From: Flammeovirga sp. EKP202
GTDB taxonomy: Bacteria > Bacteroidota > Bacteroidia > Cytophagales > Flammeovirgaceae
Direction: 5' to 3'
Length of the DNA: 64,000 nucleotides
Assembly (NCBI RefSeq): GCF_014534745.1
Contig: NZ_JACVVP010000006.1
Coordinates: 157,145-221,144, forward strand
The notes below the pieces were generated by a model. The model was not told the DNA's origin and did not search any database. It saw only the letters and a list, made by a program, of their open reading frames with translations. A program made the translations under genes and the position numbers. This document shows positions 26,871-36,574 of this stretch, piece by piece (position 1 is the first letter of the stretch; the number at the start of each line of letters is the position of its first letter).

Positions 26871-27785
26871 ATGTTTAAAAGATCGCTACTAGCTTTATTA
26901 ACGATTGCATTATTTGCGGTGCAGAGCGTTACAGCTCAAGAACTTCCAGCACCAAGTCCAAGTGCATCAGTAACTCAAAAAGTTGGCGTTACTTCCATTA
27001 CAATCGATTACTCTTCTCCAGCGGTAAAAGGCCGTAAAGTTTTTGGTGAATTAGAGCCTTATGGTAAAGCATGGAGAGCGGGTGCCAATGCTCCAACTGC
27101 TATCACTTTTAGCTCAGATGTTCAAATCGGTGGATCTGATGTAAAAGCTGGTACTTATAATATCTTTATGACTCCTCAAGAATCTGCGGATTGGGATGTT
27201 CATTTCAATGGCAAAGGAAAAAGCATCTTTGCTTACAACACAAAAGATGGTCAAGATATGGCCGCAATTAAAGCTGACAATGCTGCATCTGTAAGCGTAA
27301 AAGCAACTGAAGGTCCTTTCAGAGAGCGTTTAACTTACATCATTGAAGCTGTTTCAGACACTGAAGGTAAAGTCACTTTATGGTGGGACAAAACAATGGT
27401 TTCTTTCACTGTAACAGTACCTACAGCTGAATTAACTAAAGCTAATATTGAAGCTTCTTTAAAAGATGCTGGTAAAGTATGGAGAACGTATCAAAACTCT
27501 GCTAAATACTATGCTGAGTCTGATCCAGCTAAAGCGATGGAATTAATTGACATGTCGATTGCTACTCGTCCAGATTATTTCTGGAACCAGTGGACTAAGG
27601 CTCAATTCTTAGCTAAAGAGGGTAAATATGACGCAGCTTTAGACTTTGCTCTTGCTGCTAGAACTGCAGGCGACGCAAAACCTGACGGTGCATATAACTT
27701 CTTCAAAGGTATGATCACTAAAGATATTGAAGCTTGGTTACCAAATGCTTCAAAAAAATGGAAAAAAGCAAATAAAGATATTTAA
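26871..27785 (+). CDS. DUF2911 domain-containing exported protein
   Basis: The 304-residue protein has a Sec signal peptide ending in TAQ (about residue 23). Residues ~30-180 match DUF2911: SPSASVTQKVGVTSITIDYSSP, GRKVFGELEPYGKAWRAGAN and PTAITFSSDVQIGG are typical. The C-terminal ~120 residues are helical and contain a TPR-like stretch (AMELIDMSIATRPDYFWNQW). The family is common in Bacteroidota and its role is unknown; a beta-sandwich periplasmic or surface protein is likely. The gene stands alone, with a -7 element upstream and a terminator downstream. Confidence 0.92.
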   Translation: MFKRSLLALLTIALFAVQSVTAQELPAPSPSASVTQKVGVTSITIDYSSPAVKGRKVFGELEPYGKAWRAGANAPTAITFSSDVQIGGSDVKAGTYNIFMTPQESADWDVHFNGKGKSIFAYNTKDGQDMAAIKADNAASVSVKATEGPFRERLTYIIEAVSDTEGKVTLWWDKTMVSFTVTVPTAELTKANIEASLKDAGKVWRTYQNSAKYYAESDPAKAMELIDMSIATRPDYFWNQWTKAQFLAKEGKYDAALDFALAARTAGDAKPDGAYNFFKGMITKDIEAWLPNASKKWKKANKDI

Positions 27786-27806
27786 TCATACGCTTTTTAA
27801 ATCAAT

Positions 27807-27857
27807 AAAGGCATTCTAAGAGAAAGGTTTTCATTACGGTCTTTTAGAATGCCTTTT
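27807..27857 (+). terminator. Terminator of the DUF2911 gene
   Basis: A 13-bp perfect stem (AAAGGCATTCTAA / TTAGAATGCCTTT), 24-base loop and short T-run follow the stop codon by 21 bases. Confidence 0.8.
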
Positions 27858-27886
27858 GCATATATTTCCCAATATCTCTAATTGAA

Positions 27887-30400
27887 ATGAAGATCAGAAT
27901 TCTAATTTTATCTATCAGCCTATTTTTATCTCATCTATTACATGCCCAAACGCCAGTAGATGGACAACCTAATGTATCTAAAATCATTCAAGAAATTAAT
28001 CATCTCAATACGCTAGGTAGTGTGATGTATTTTGCGGCTCACCCTGACGATGAAAACCAAAGAGTAATTGGTTACTTCGCTAGAGCAAAAGGCTATGAAA
28101 CAGCTTACACCGCATTAACACGTGGTGATGGTGGGCAAAACCTAATAGGAAAAGAAATCAGAGAAGAGCTAGGTATTTTAAGAACTCAAGAACTGATAGA
28201 AGCCAGAAAAGTAGACGGTGGTCAACAATTTTTCTCTAGAGCCAACGATTTCGGGTACTCAAAAAACCCGGAAGAAACACTTTCAGTTTGGGATAAAGAT
28301 CAAGTACTTGCTGATGCAGTTTGGAATATTAGAAAATTCAGACCCGATATTATTGTAACTCGTTTCTCACCAGATAGAGGTGGGCGTACTCACGGTCACC
28401 ATACCACTTCAGCGATTATTGCAGTTGAAGCATTTGAATTAGCTGCAGATCCAACGGTATTCCCCGAACAATTAAAATACGTTGATGTTTGGCAACCTAA
28501 ACGAATCTACTGGAATACTAATTCATGGTTTTTTAGAGGGAAAGGCGAAAAATTTGAAAAGGATAAATACCTTGGAATTGACACAGGTGAATACATCCCT
28601 GTTTTAGGTCAATCCGTTGGAGAAATTGCAATGGCTGCTCGTTCCAAACATAAATGCCAAGGTTTTGGTGCTGCTTTACATAGAGGTGAAAATATCGAGT
28701 ATTTCAAGTTATTGAAAGGTGACAAAGCCGACAAAGATCCAATGGAAGGTGTAGAAACTTCATGGTCAAGAGTTGAAGGTAGCGAAGCTTTACAAGCTGC
28801 TATAAAGACTTTACAAAGTAATTTTCACCCAACACAACCTTCAAGTGCGTTACCATATTTGATAAAAGTAAAAGAAGAATTAGGAAAGCTCGATCAAAGT
28901 AATCATTGGGTAATTGTAAAAACTAAAAAAGTAAATCAATTATTATTAGAATGTGCAGGTATATGGCTTGAGGCGTTAACACCTGAAAGTTTAGTTGCAC
29001 AAGGTGATTCATTAATCATCAATGTATCTTCATTGGTAAGAACAGCAAGCAAAGTCACTATTGAAAAAATTAAAATTGGTGATTTAGAAGAAAAAAGCCT
29101 ATCCTCTACACTCACTGAAAATAAAATTCTAAAAGAAGAAATTAAAATACAGATTCCTGAAAACTTTGAAGTTTCTCAACCTTATTGGTTAAAAGAGAAA
29201 GCAACAAAAGGGATGTATGTGGTAAATGATCAACAAATGATTGGTTTACCTGAGCAATTCTCAGAGATTCCTGTTGAAATTCAATTGAATATAGACGGGG
29301 TTACTGTCCACAAATCACTAAACATTTGGCAAAAAAGAGTTTATCCAGCTAAAGGTGAAAGATATATTCCTCTGAAAATTGTTCCTCCGGTTTCACTTAC
29401 ACTTGATCAGAGCGTATGGATATTTGGAGATAACAACTCTAAAGAAGTTACCGTTTCAGTGCTTTCTAATACAGATAATTTTGAAGGAACTCTAAAATTG
29501 GCAACTCCTAAAGGATGGAAAATTGAACCTCAACAAAAAACAGTGGCGTTGTCCAACAAAGGGCAAAAAGAGGAAGTAAAATTCACAATTACACCTCCTA
29601 AAAGAGATAGTGAGGGAGAATTGAAGGCTGTTATTGAAGGAAATAACAAAACCTACAATCAAGGTCTTATTAAAATTGATTATGACCACATTTACAGACA
29701 AGTCTATTTAAAGCCTGCTTCAGCCAAAATTATCAAATTAAATATCGATAAAGGGAATGCGAAGAAAATTGCCTATTTAATGGGCGCTGGAGATGCTGTT
29801 CCTGAGTCGTTAGAAGCAGCCGGATATCATGTAGATGTTCTTTCACATGAGCAAATCAAAGCTTCTATTTTGAAAGAGTATGATGCTTTAATTATTGGCA
29901 TTAGAGCTTATAATGTATTGGAAAACATGAGATACCTTCAACCTGAATTCTTGAAATATGCAGAGGAAGGTGGAACTGTAATCGTACAATATAATACTTC
30001 TTTCAGAGTAAAAGTGGATCAAGTTGGCCCCTATCCTTTAAAACTATCAAGAGATAGAATTACAGTAGAAGAAAGTCCGGTTTCATTTATTGCTCCAAAA
30101 CATAGAACCCTCAACGCACCCAATAAAATTTCCGAAAAAGACTTTGATCATTGGGTTCAAGAAAGAGGTTTATACTACCCGAATGAATGGGGTAAAGAAT
30201 ATACTGCAGTGCTAAAAATGCAAGATCCAAATGAAAATCCAGTCAATGGAGCACTATTAGTTGCTGACTACGGAAAAGGTGCATTCATCTATAGTGGAAT
30301 TTCTTGGTTCAGAGAACTTCCTGCAGGTGTTTCTGGGGCTTATCGACTTTTTGCCAACTTACTTGATTACAAACCTTCTAATTCAAAAGATATAAAATAA
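27887..30400 (+). CDS. PIG-L/LmbE family deacetylase, exported, with large C-terminal extension
   Basis: The 837-residue protein has a Sec signal peptide ending in LLHAQ (about residue 21). Residues ~40-260 are a PIG-L domain: the zinc motif AHPDDE (His52, Asp55) and a THGHHTTSA block (His168/170/171) that supplies the third ligand. The middle part is beta-rich, with an NEW3-like domain around residues 490-600. The last ~200 residues (IAYLMGAGDAVPESLEAAGYHVDVL ... YDALIIGIRAYNV) look like a ThuA/glutamine-amidotransferase-like fold. The family removes N-acetyl groups from amino sugars; the substrate here is unknown. It overlaps the next gene in a TAATG. Confidence 0.9.
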   Translation: MKIRILILSISLFLSHLLHAQTPVDGQPNVSKIIQEINHLNTLGSVMYFAAHPDDENQRVIGYFARAKGYETAYTALTRGDGGQNLIGKEIREELGILRTQELIEARKVDGGQQFFSRANDFGYSKNPEETLSVWDKDQVLADAVWNIRKFRPDIIVTRFSPDRGGRTHGHHTTSAIIAVEAFELAADPTVFPEQLKYVDVWQPKRIYWNTNSWFFRGKGEKFEKDKYLGIDTGEYIPVLGQSVGEIAMAARSKHKCQGFGAALHRGENIEYFKLLKGDKADKDPMEGVETSWSRVEGSEALQAAIKTLQSNFHPTQPSSALPYLIKVKEELGKLDQSNHWVIVKTKKVNQLLLECAGIWLEALTPESLVAQGDSLIINVSSLVRTASKVTIEKIKIGDLEEKSLSSTLTENKILKEEIKIQIPENFEVSQPYWLKEKATKGMYVVNDQQMIGLPEQFSEIPVEIQLNIDGVTVHKSLNIWQKRVYPAKGERYIPLKIVPPVSLTLDQSVWIFGDNNSKEVTVSVLSNTDNFEGTLKLATPKGWKIEPQQKTVALSNKGQKEEVKFTITPPKRDSEGELKAVIEGNNKTYNQGLIKIDYDHIYRQVYLKPASAKIIKLNIDKGNAKKIAYLMGAGDAVPESLEAAGYHVDVLSHEQIKASILKEYDALIIGIRAYNVLENMRYLQPEFLKYAEEGGTVIVQYNTSFRVKVDQVGPYPLKLSRDRITVEESPVSFIAPKHRTLNAPNKISEKDFDHWVQERGLYYPNEWGKEYTAVLKMQDPNENPVNGALLVADYGKGAFIYSGISWFRELPAGVSGAYRLFANLLDYKPSNSKDIK

Positions 30401-30522
30401 TGGATCAAAAAGAACAAAAGCCTCCAGTAGGCAAATCTTGGAAACAACTTTATGCAATTGTGTTAGGAGAACTTGTTGTCCTTATCACTCTATTTTCAAT
30501 CTTTTCAAAAGCATTTAACTAA
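30400..30522 (+). CDS. Small single-span membrane protein, probable symporter accessory subunit
   Basis: A 40-residue frame starts with ATG overlapping the deacetylase stop (TAATG) and ends two bases before the symporter start. The sequence begins MDQKEQKPPVGKSWKQLYAI, followed by one hydrophobic span (VLGELVVLITLFSIF) and a short KAFN tail. The form, a short charged/Pro N-terminus, Trp, and one membrane helix directly before an SSS symporter gene, resembles small proteins found beside such transporters in other bacteria. The tight coupling on both sides argues for a real gene. Its function is an inference. Confidence 0.75.
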   Translation: MDQKEQKPPVGKSWKQLYAIVLGELVVLITLFSIFSKAFN

Positions 30523-30524
30523 AG

Positions 30525-32222
30525 ATGAGTATTTTAGATTGGGCAGTACTTTGTAGTACATTGGCCTTTATTGTGATCTATGGTATTTGGAAAACAAGAC
30601 AACAACAAGATATCAATAGTTACCTTTTAGGGAATAAAGAAGCAAAATGGTTTACGGTGGCACTATCGATTATGGCCACTCAAGCCAGTGCCATCACCTT
30701 CCTATCAGCTCCAGGTCAAGCTTTTGTAGATGGGATGCGTTTTGTGCAATTTTACTTTGGCCTTCCAATAGCCATGGTGGTTCTTTCAAGTGTAGTAGTA
30801 CCTATTTATCACAAGATGAATGTTTATACTGCTTATGAATACTTAGAGAAAAGATTTGATCTTAAAACAAGAACATTCACTGCCATCCTTTTCCTCACAC
30901 AAAGAGGTTTAGCGGCAGGGTTTACTATTTTTGCCCCTTCCTTAATTTTATCCTCACTACTCGGTTGGAATATCAATATCACCAATATTGTGATTGGTGT
31001 AATTGTCACCGCTTACACTGTGATTGGAGGAACAAAGGCTGTAAACCAAACTCAAAAATTACAAATGGCCGTAATTTTTGTGGGAATGCTTATCGCTGGA
31101 GTGTTGGTTGTTCAAATGTTACCAGATGAAGTAAGCTTCTCTAATGCATTACATATTGCTGGAGTTGCAGGAAAATTAAATGCTGTTGATTTTGAATTTG
31201 ACCCTTCTAGCAAATACAATGTATGGTCAGGTATTATTGGAGGATTTTTCCTAGCGATGTCCTATTTCGGTACAGATCAATCACAAGTTCAACGTTACCT
31301 TTCAGGTGCTTCAATTGCACAAAGTAGATTAGCATTACTTTTTAATGGCATGATTAAAATACCAATGCAATTCTTGATCTTATTTATTGGAGCAATGGTT
31401 TTTGTATTCTATTACTTCAACCCCTCACCTATTATTTTTAACAAAGTGGCCTTAATTGAAGCCACTGAAAAAGTAGAGGGTTTTGACCAACTTCAAAAAG
31501 AATATTCTCACCAAATGAAAAAACGAGAATCTTCGGCTTTAGATTACGCTGCGGCATTGAATTTTGGTAACGAAGAAAGTATTTCAACATCAAAAGCACA
31601 TTTAATGGTAGAAAATGCCAAAACAGTAGCCTTAAAGAGTGAGATCATTGAAAAAGTTGAAAAGCAAGCGCCGGAGGTAGATGTGAATGATACGAATTAC
31701 ATCTTTTTGAATTTTGTTATCGAATATTTACCACAAGGTTTAATTGGATTATTGATTGCAGTGATATTATCTGCAAGTATGTCATCCACTTCCTCTGAAA
31801 TTAATGCTCTAGCTTCAACGACCATTATTGATATTTATAAAAGGATTCTTAAAAAAGATGCTTCCGATCAGCATTACCTTACAGCATCAAAAATGGTAAG
31901 CATCGGTTGGGGACTTTATGCCATTTTGTTTGCCACCTTTGCCAACAAACTAGGGTCTTTAATAGAAGCAGTTAATATCTTAGGATCTTTAGTATATGGT
32001 GTCATATTGGGGGTTTTCTCCATTGCTTTCTTCTTTAAGAAAATTGGCTCTAAACCTACTTTCTATGCGGCTATCATTTCTGAAGGAATTATTATTTACT
32101 TATTCTTCTTTACAGAAGTACCCTTTTTGTGGTACAATGTTATTGGATGTTTATCGGTCATTTTCTTTAGTTTAATCTTCAACGCTTTTATGAAAAAAGA
32201 GCCTATTACTAATGAAGAGTAA
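30525..32222 (+). CDS. SSS family sodium:solute symporter
   Basis: The 565-residue protein has about 13 membrane segments. ATQASAITFLSAPGQAFVDGMRF, the YLEKRFDLKTRTF block and AVILSASMSSTSSEINALASTT are typical of the sodium:solute symporter family (LeuT fold). A soluble insert of about 80 residues (~310-390) lies between segments and is helical and charged, as in many Bacteroidota members. By family it imports a sugar, acid or similar solute with sodium. Its operon with a PIG-L deacetylase suggests an N-acetylated sugar or a product of it, which is an inference. Confidence 0.92.
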   Translation: MSILDWAVLCSTLAFIVIYGIWKTRQQQDINSYLLGNKEAKWFTVALSIMATQASAITFLSAPGQAFVDGMRFVQFYFGLPIAMVVLSSVVVPIYHKMNVYTAYEYLEKRFDLKTRTFTAILFLTQRGLAAGFTIFAPSLILSSLLGWNINITNIVIGVIVTAYTVIGGTKAVNQTQKLQMAVIFVGMLIAGVLVVQMLPDEVSFSNALHIAGVAGKLNAVDFEFDPSSKYNVWSGIIGGFFLAMSYFGTDQSQVQRYLSGASIAQSRLALLFNGMIKIPMQFLILFIGAMVFVFYYFNPSPIIFNKVALIEATEKVEGFDQLQKEYSHQMKKRESSALDYAAALNFGNEESISTSKAHLMVENAKTVALKSEIIEKVEKQAPEVDVNDTNYIFLNFVIEYLPQGLIGLLIAVILSASMSSTSSEINALASTTIIDIYKRILKKDASDQHYLTASKMVSIGWGLYAILFATFANKLGSLIEAVNILGSLVYGVILGVFSIAFFFKKIGSKPTFYAAIISEGIIIYLFFFTEVPFLWYNVIGCLSVIFFSLIFNAFMKKEPITNEE

Positions 32223-32325
32223 TTCAATAAAAAGAAATTAGGTTAACAATTCTAAGATTATAGCATTTTTATAATTAAAGAATCTATAAAATAAGCATCA
32301 AGTTATTAGAAGATATAAAATTTAA

Positions 32326-32333
32326 TAACTTTG
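32326..32333 (+). promoter_or_regulatory. -7 promoter element of ribH
   Basis: TAACTTTG is an exact TAnnTTTG match, 33 bases before the ribH start codon. The best -33 candidate is GTTA (32302-32305) with a spacer of 20, so only the -7 is strong. Confidence 0.5.
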
Positions 32334-32365
32334 TAGGCAGTAAAACATTAATCATTATATAAGAA

Positions 32366-32848
32366 ATGGCTACAGCATTAAAAAGTCTTAGTGAGTATTC
32401 GAAAAAGAAAGAAATCGATATTTCAAACAAAAAATTTGCTATTGTAATATCCGAATATAATCCTAAGATTACTGAATCGTTATACGACGCAGTTGTTGAA
32501 ACGCTACTTAAAGAAGGCGGAAAAGAAGAGAATATTTACAGAGAGGACGTACCCGGTGCATTTGAACTAACTTTTGGTGCTCAATTAATGGCACAAGAAG
32601 AAGAAATTGACGCAGTAATTACTTTAGGATGTGTGATTCAAGGAGAAACACGTCACTTTGATTTTATCTGTGAAGCAGTCGCTCATGGTGTTACGAATGT
32701 ATCTTTAAAATATAACAAGCCTGTCATTTTTGGTCTGTTGACACCAAATACGGAGCAACAAGCTTTTGACAGAGCTGGTGGAAAACATGGTAATAAAGGT
32801 GTTGAAGCAGCAGTTGCAGCTATCAAAATGTTAGGAATGAAGCAATAA
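32366..32848 (+). CDS. ribH: 6,7-dimethyl-8-ribityllumazine synthase
   Basis: The 160-residue protein has the normal family length. FAIVISEYNPKITESLYDA, the VPGAFELTFGAQLM block, ITLGCVIQGETRHFDFICEAV (with the catalytic His) and the FGLLTPNTEQQAFDRAGG block are all present. It joins 5-amino-6-ribitylamino-uracil and 3,4-dihydroxy-2-butanone 4-phosphate in riboflavin synthesis, in the cytosol, usually as a large shell. It is a single gene here, with its own promoter and a downstream hairpin. Confidence 0.97.
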   Translation: MATALKSLSEYSKKKEIDISNKKFAIVISEYNPKITESLYDAVVETLLKEGGKEENIYREDVPGAFELTFGAQLMAQEEEIDAVITLGCVIQGETRHFDFICEAVAHGVTNVSLKYNKPVIFGLLTPNTEQQAFDRAGGKHGNKGVEAAVAAIKMLGMKQ

Positions 32849-32883
32849 TCCTTACACTCCTTTACTACAAAATTTCTTTTTTC

Positions 32884-32918
32884 AATAAGCCTATTACTTC
32901 AAAAGTGATAGGCTTATT
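32884..32918 (+). terminator. Hairpin downstream of ribH
   Basis: A 14-bp stem with one G-T pair (AATAAGCCTATTAC / GTGATAGGCTTATT, 7-base loop) lies 36 bases after ribH. The tail is not T-rich, so it is a moderate candidate. It lies only 18 bases before the next start codon. Confidence 0.5.
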
Positions 32919-32935
32919 ACAAATTCAAACACATC

Positions 32936-35329
32936 ATGTGGAAAAAAATAGCAGAATTTATTCTTGGTAACAGAATTCCTATTTTAGTGTGCATTGCAAT
33001 CTCAACAATCTTCATGGGATATCATGCAAGGGACGTTAAATGGTCTTATCAATACATCAGAATTATTCCTGATGATGATCCAGACATGATCAACTTTAAC
33101 CGTTTCCAAGAATTATTCGGAGAGGATGCTTCTTCGTTTGTGCTAGGTTTAAAAGATGAAAAACTTTTTGAGTTGGATAACTTTAAAAAGTTTATGGAAC
33201 TGGGAGATGAAATCAAAGAATTAGAGGGTATTACAAGTGTTTTATCACTTGCAGACGCTCCCAATCTTACAGCAAATAGACACTCTCAAAAATTTGAAGT
33301 CAAGCAATTTTTTAACACTCCTCCTTCTACTCAAGCCGAGTTAGATAGTATATTGGGTGCTGTTGAAAACTTGAAAGTGTATAAAGATCGCCTAATCAGT
33401 AAAGGTGGTGCCACTGCTATGGTCATTAAGATGGACCCCGAGGTCCTTAACTCCAAAGACCGTACTGCAGTAATGAAAAAATTGGAGGCCAGAGCCGTAC
33501 AGTTTGAGAAAGAATCTGGAATTCACCTCTACTATGCTGGTATGCCTTATGTTCGATCAATTATGGCGGACAAAGTGAAGAAGGAAACAATGATTTTCCT
33601 AGGCATCTCTATCGCCGTTGTAGCGATAGTGTTATTCCTGTTCTTTAGATCTTTCTCACCTGTTTTTTATCCACTATTAGTGATTGGTGTTGTGATTGTT
33701 TGGATTATGGGAACCCTATCCTTGCTCAATTATCAGATCACTATTCTTACTGGATTACTTCCTCCGGTGCTTGTCGTTATTGGTATACCTAACTGTATAT
33801 ACCTTCTCAACAAATACCATCAAGAATTTGCCAACGGAACTCCAAAGAAAGATGCACTTGCATTTATCATTAAGAAAATCGGTGTGGTTACTTTAATTAC
33901 CAATACAACCACTGCAATTGGTTTTATGGTATTGATCAGTACAGGGATTACAGCAATGCAGGAGTTTGGTATTGTTGCTGGTATAAACATCTTTGTGACG
34001 TTTTTTATTAGTATCACTTTTATTCCAATCGTGTTTTCTTACCTACCTGCCCCTGATGTAAGACACCTTAAGCACTTGGATTTCAAACCTACCAATTGGC
34101 TAATACATCAATTGGAAATGCTAGTGCTTCACCATAGAACAATGGTTTATATTTTCACTTCAGTGATGGTTGCTCTTTCTATTTATGGTAGTTATAAGGT
34201 AACAGCCAACTCATTTATGGTGGATGATTTACCTGAAGATTATCACGTAAAACAAGATTTACGTTTCTTTGAGGAGGAATTTAGTGGTGTTATGCCATTT
34301 GAATTAATCATTGATACCGGACGTAAAAAAGGATACTTAAAGAAAGGTACTCTCGCTAAAGTTGAAGAGATAGAAAACTTTATTTCATCATTGGATGAAG
34401 TTTCTCAACCTATCTCTATTAATACTTTCCTTAAAGCAGGTAATCAAGCCTTTCATGCTAGTGATTCTAATTACTTCAAACTTCCATCAAGAAGTGAGAT
34501 GTCATATATCATGAAGTATTTAAGAAACAGTAGTGATGAAGCTTCCTCTTCATTGAGTGAATCCATGATTGATTCTACTGGAAGATATATCCGCGTTTCT
34601 TCAAGCATGGCTGATATTGGTTCGGTTAAAATGGATTACCTGGTTGACAGTGTGATCAGACCACAGTTGGCTAAGATTGTAGAAGGTTCAAAACTTGAAA
34701 CTATGGTAACTGGTTCAACATTAATCTTCATCAAGGGTAATGATTTCTTAATCAAGAACCTAAAGCAAAGTATGTTGATTGCCTTCGTTTTGATTGCCAT
34801 TATCATGGGTACTTTATTTGGAAACTTAAGAATCATCATTATTTCTTTAATTCCGAATATCATTCCATTATTATTCACTTTAGGTCTGATGGGCTTCTTA
34901 GGCATTCCTCTGAAACCAAGTACTGCGATTGTGTTTAGTATCGCATTCGGTATTTCAGTTGATGATAGTATTCACTTCTTAGCAAAATACCGTCAAGAGA
35001 TTGTTCTTCATAATTATAATATGAAGAAAGCAGTTATTATGGCGCTAAGAGAGACTGGGTCAAGTATGCTTTACACTTCTATTGTATTGTTCTTTGGCTT
35101 TGCCATTTTTATGGGATCCACTTTTGGAGCTACTCAAGCTTTAGGTTTGTTGACTTCGGTAACACTAATTGTTGCAATGACGACTAACCTTACTTTACTA
35201 CCATGTCTTCTTTATACTTTTGACGCAAACAAGAAAAGTATGCACCCCATCATTGACGGTATGGATACTTTCTATTTTGAAGATGAAGATGAGGAAATTG
35301 ATTTAGGAAGAATCGATGTAAACAAATAA
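32936..35329 (+). CDS. RND superfamily exporter, MMPL/HAE-3 type
   Basis: The 797-residue protein has the two-fold RND layout. There is a first membrane segment (~5-25), a large extracytoplasmic loop (~30-210), a cluster of five segments (~215-370), a repeat of the pattern with a segment near 405, a second loop (~425-610) and five segments (~620-765). The GISVDDSIHFLAKYRQEI block is typical of MMPL-like members, and FGEDASSFVLGLK fits the HAE-3 group. These transporters move lipids, hopanoids or other hydrophobic compounds using proton energy. No membrane-fusion or TolC-like partner gene is adjacent. Substrate unknown. Confidence 0.88.
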   Translation: MWKKIAEFILGNRIPILVCIAISTIFMGYHARDVKWSYQYIRIIPDDDPDMINFNRFQELFGEDASSFVLGLKDEKLFELDNFKKFMELGDEIKELEGITSVLSLADAPNLTANRHSQKFEVKQFFNTPPSTQAELDSILGAVENLKVYKDRLISKGGATAMVIKMDPEVLNSKDRTAVMKKLEARAVQFEKESGIHLYYAGMPYVRSIMADKVKKETMIFLGISIAVVAIVLFLFFRSFSPVFYPLLVIGVVIVWIMGTLSLLNYQITILTGLLPPVLVVIGIPNCIYLLNKYHQEFANGTPKKDALAFIIKKIGVVTLITNTTTAIGFMVLISTGITAMQEFGIVAGINIFVTFFISITFIPIVFSYLPAPDVRHLKHLDFKPTNWLIHQLEMLVLHHRTMVYIFTSVMVALSIYGSYKVTANSFMVDDLPEDYHVKQDLRFFEEEFSGVMPFELIIDTGRKKGYLKKGTLAKVEEIENFISSLDEVSQPISINTFLKAGNQAFHASDSNYFKLPSRSEMSYIMKYLRNSSDEASSSLSESMIDSTGRYIRVSSSMADIGSVKMDYLVDSVIRPQLAKIVEGSKLETMVTGSTLIFIKGNDFLIKNLKQSMLIAFVLIAIIMGTLFGNLRIIIISLIPNIIPLLFTLGLMGFLGIPLKPSTAIVFSIAFGISVDDSIHFLAKYRQEIVLHNYNMKKAVIMALRETGSSMLYTSIVLFFGFAIFMGSTFGATQALGLLTSVTLIVAMTTNLTLLPCLLYTFDANKKSMHPIIDGMDTFYFEDEDEEIDLGRIDVNK

Positions 35330-35359
35330 GGTATAGTTTTCTATATTTCAAAATATACA

Positions 35360-35397
35360 AAAACACCTGATCAAGTTTAAAGATCAGGTGTTTTTTA
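35360..35397. terminator. Bidirectional terminator between the RND exporter and AlkB-like genes
   Basis: A 13-bp perfect stem (AAAACACCTGATC / GATCAGGTGTTTT) with a 9-base loop and T-runs on both strands lies between convergent genes. Confidence 0.9.
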
Positions 35398-35418
35398 TTT
35401 CCTATGTTTTTGTCATCA

Positions 35419-36438
35419 TTAAGTCAATCTTTTATCCATCACCCAAAACCACAACCAAGGAACTAATGAACATAAAATGGCTGTTGGGTATCCAAAAGGA
35501 AGTTCTGGAGCAGATGTTTGATGCTCTAAAGTATGGTACTTTTTAGAAGCTTTAAAATGATGATCAGAATGTCTTGTTAATTCAAAAAGAATGATTCTTC
35601 CAAAGGTATAATTTGCATTCCATGAATGATGAAGTTGTACTCTTTCGTATTTTCCATTTGGTAACAACTTCCTTTGTAAGCCATAATGTTCTACATAATT
35701 GATCGTTTCCAACAATAAAAAACCTACTATGCCGGCAATTACACAATACATTAAAACTTGTGAATTAAACATATATAGTATCGAGAAAATGTAGACAACA
35801 TAGATGATATGGTACCAAAGCATACTGTTTTTAAAGGAAAAGAACTGACCTTTCAACATTTTCAATTGAATTTTCCATGCACTTACATAGGAGAAAACAA
35901 CCGTCTTAAACCAAAAACTATATAAGTATTCCCCCCTTTGAGCAGTAGCAGGGTCCAAAGGTGTGGCCACATTAGCATGGTGTCCCCGATTATGCTCTAT
36001 AAAAAAATGCATATAAAACGTAGGTAACAAAAGAGCTTGTGCCATCAATTGTTCTTTCTTTTCTACTCGATGCCCCAACTCATGTGCTACATTAATTCCT
36101 GACGTTCCTAATACCAGTCCCAAACTGATTATCAAACCAATATTTTCCATCCTTGTATAAGAATGACTTTCCCATTGCAATGCTCCATAAATAACTAATC
36201 CAAATACCCAAAGCAGGTTTAGGTATAAAAACCAGTCATAAAGTTTAGAATATTCTTTGTTATTAGATTCACTAACTTCTTCCGTGGTTGGTAGAAAAGC
36301 GTCTAAAATTGGTGTGAAAATAAAGCTAAATACAATAGTTAACCAAGTGTAAACTCCTCCAAAATAAAACCCTATAAAACAGCATAGTGGAATTAAATAC
36401 GCAGAAGTATATTTCATTTCTTTTAATAGATTGGACAT
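35419..36438 (-). CDS. AlkB-type alkane hydroxylase / membrane di-iron fatty-acid-hydroxylase-like protein
   Basis: The 339-residue membrane protein has all histidine boxes of the AlkB family: HELGHR (119-124), EHNRGHH (148-154), NYVEHYGL (247-254) and RHSDHH (289-294). It also has the linked HSWNAN stretch (271-276) and the C-terminal LEHQTSAPELPFGYP block. The NYxEHYGL box separates AlkB-like enzymes from ordinary desaturases. By family it is an inner-membrane di-iron monooxygenase acting on alkanes or alkyl chains, fed by rubredoxin. It is shorter than the ~400 residues of Pseudomonas AlkB, and no rubredoxin gene is nearby. The substrate may be a lipid chain rather than free alkane. Confidence 0.85.
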   Translation of the reverse strand: MSNLLKEMKYTSAYLIPLCCFIGFYFGGVYTWLTIVFSFIFTPILDAFLPTTEEVSESNNKEYSKLYDWFLYLNLLWVFGLVIYGALQWESHSYTRMENIGLIISLGLVLGTSGINVAHELGHRVEKKEQLMAQALLLPTFYMHFFIEHNRGHHANVATPLDPATAQRGEYLYSFWFKTVVFSYVSAWKIQLKMLKGQFFSFKNSMLWYHIIYVVYIFSILYMFNSQVLMYCVIAGIVGFLLLETINYVEHYGLQRKLLPNGKYERVQLHHSWNANYTFGRIILFELTRHSDHHFKASKKYHTLEHQTSAPELPFGYPTAILCSLVPWLWFWVMDKRLT

Positions 36439-36574
36439 TGTTCTGAGTAATTGTTATTGATTGTATTAGCAATAAAAGGGTTTAAATCATAAAAGCAAGA
36501 AAATAGGATATTTCATGTTTTTCATATTAACTCAAATTGACAGATAAGTGTTCAATTCAATAAAAAATTGGTTC

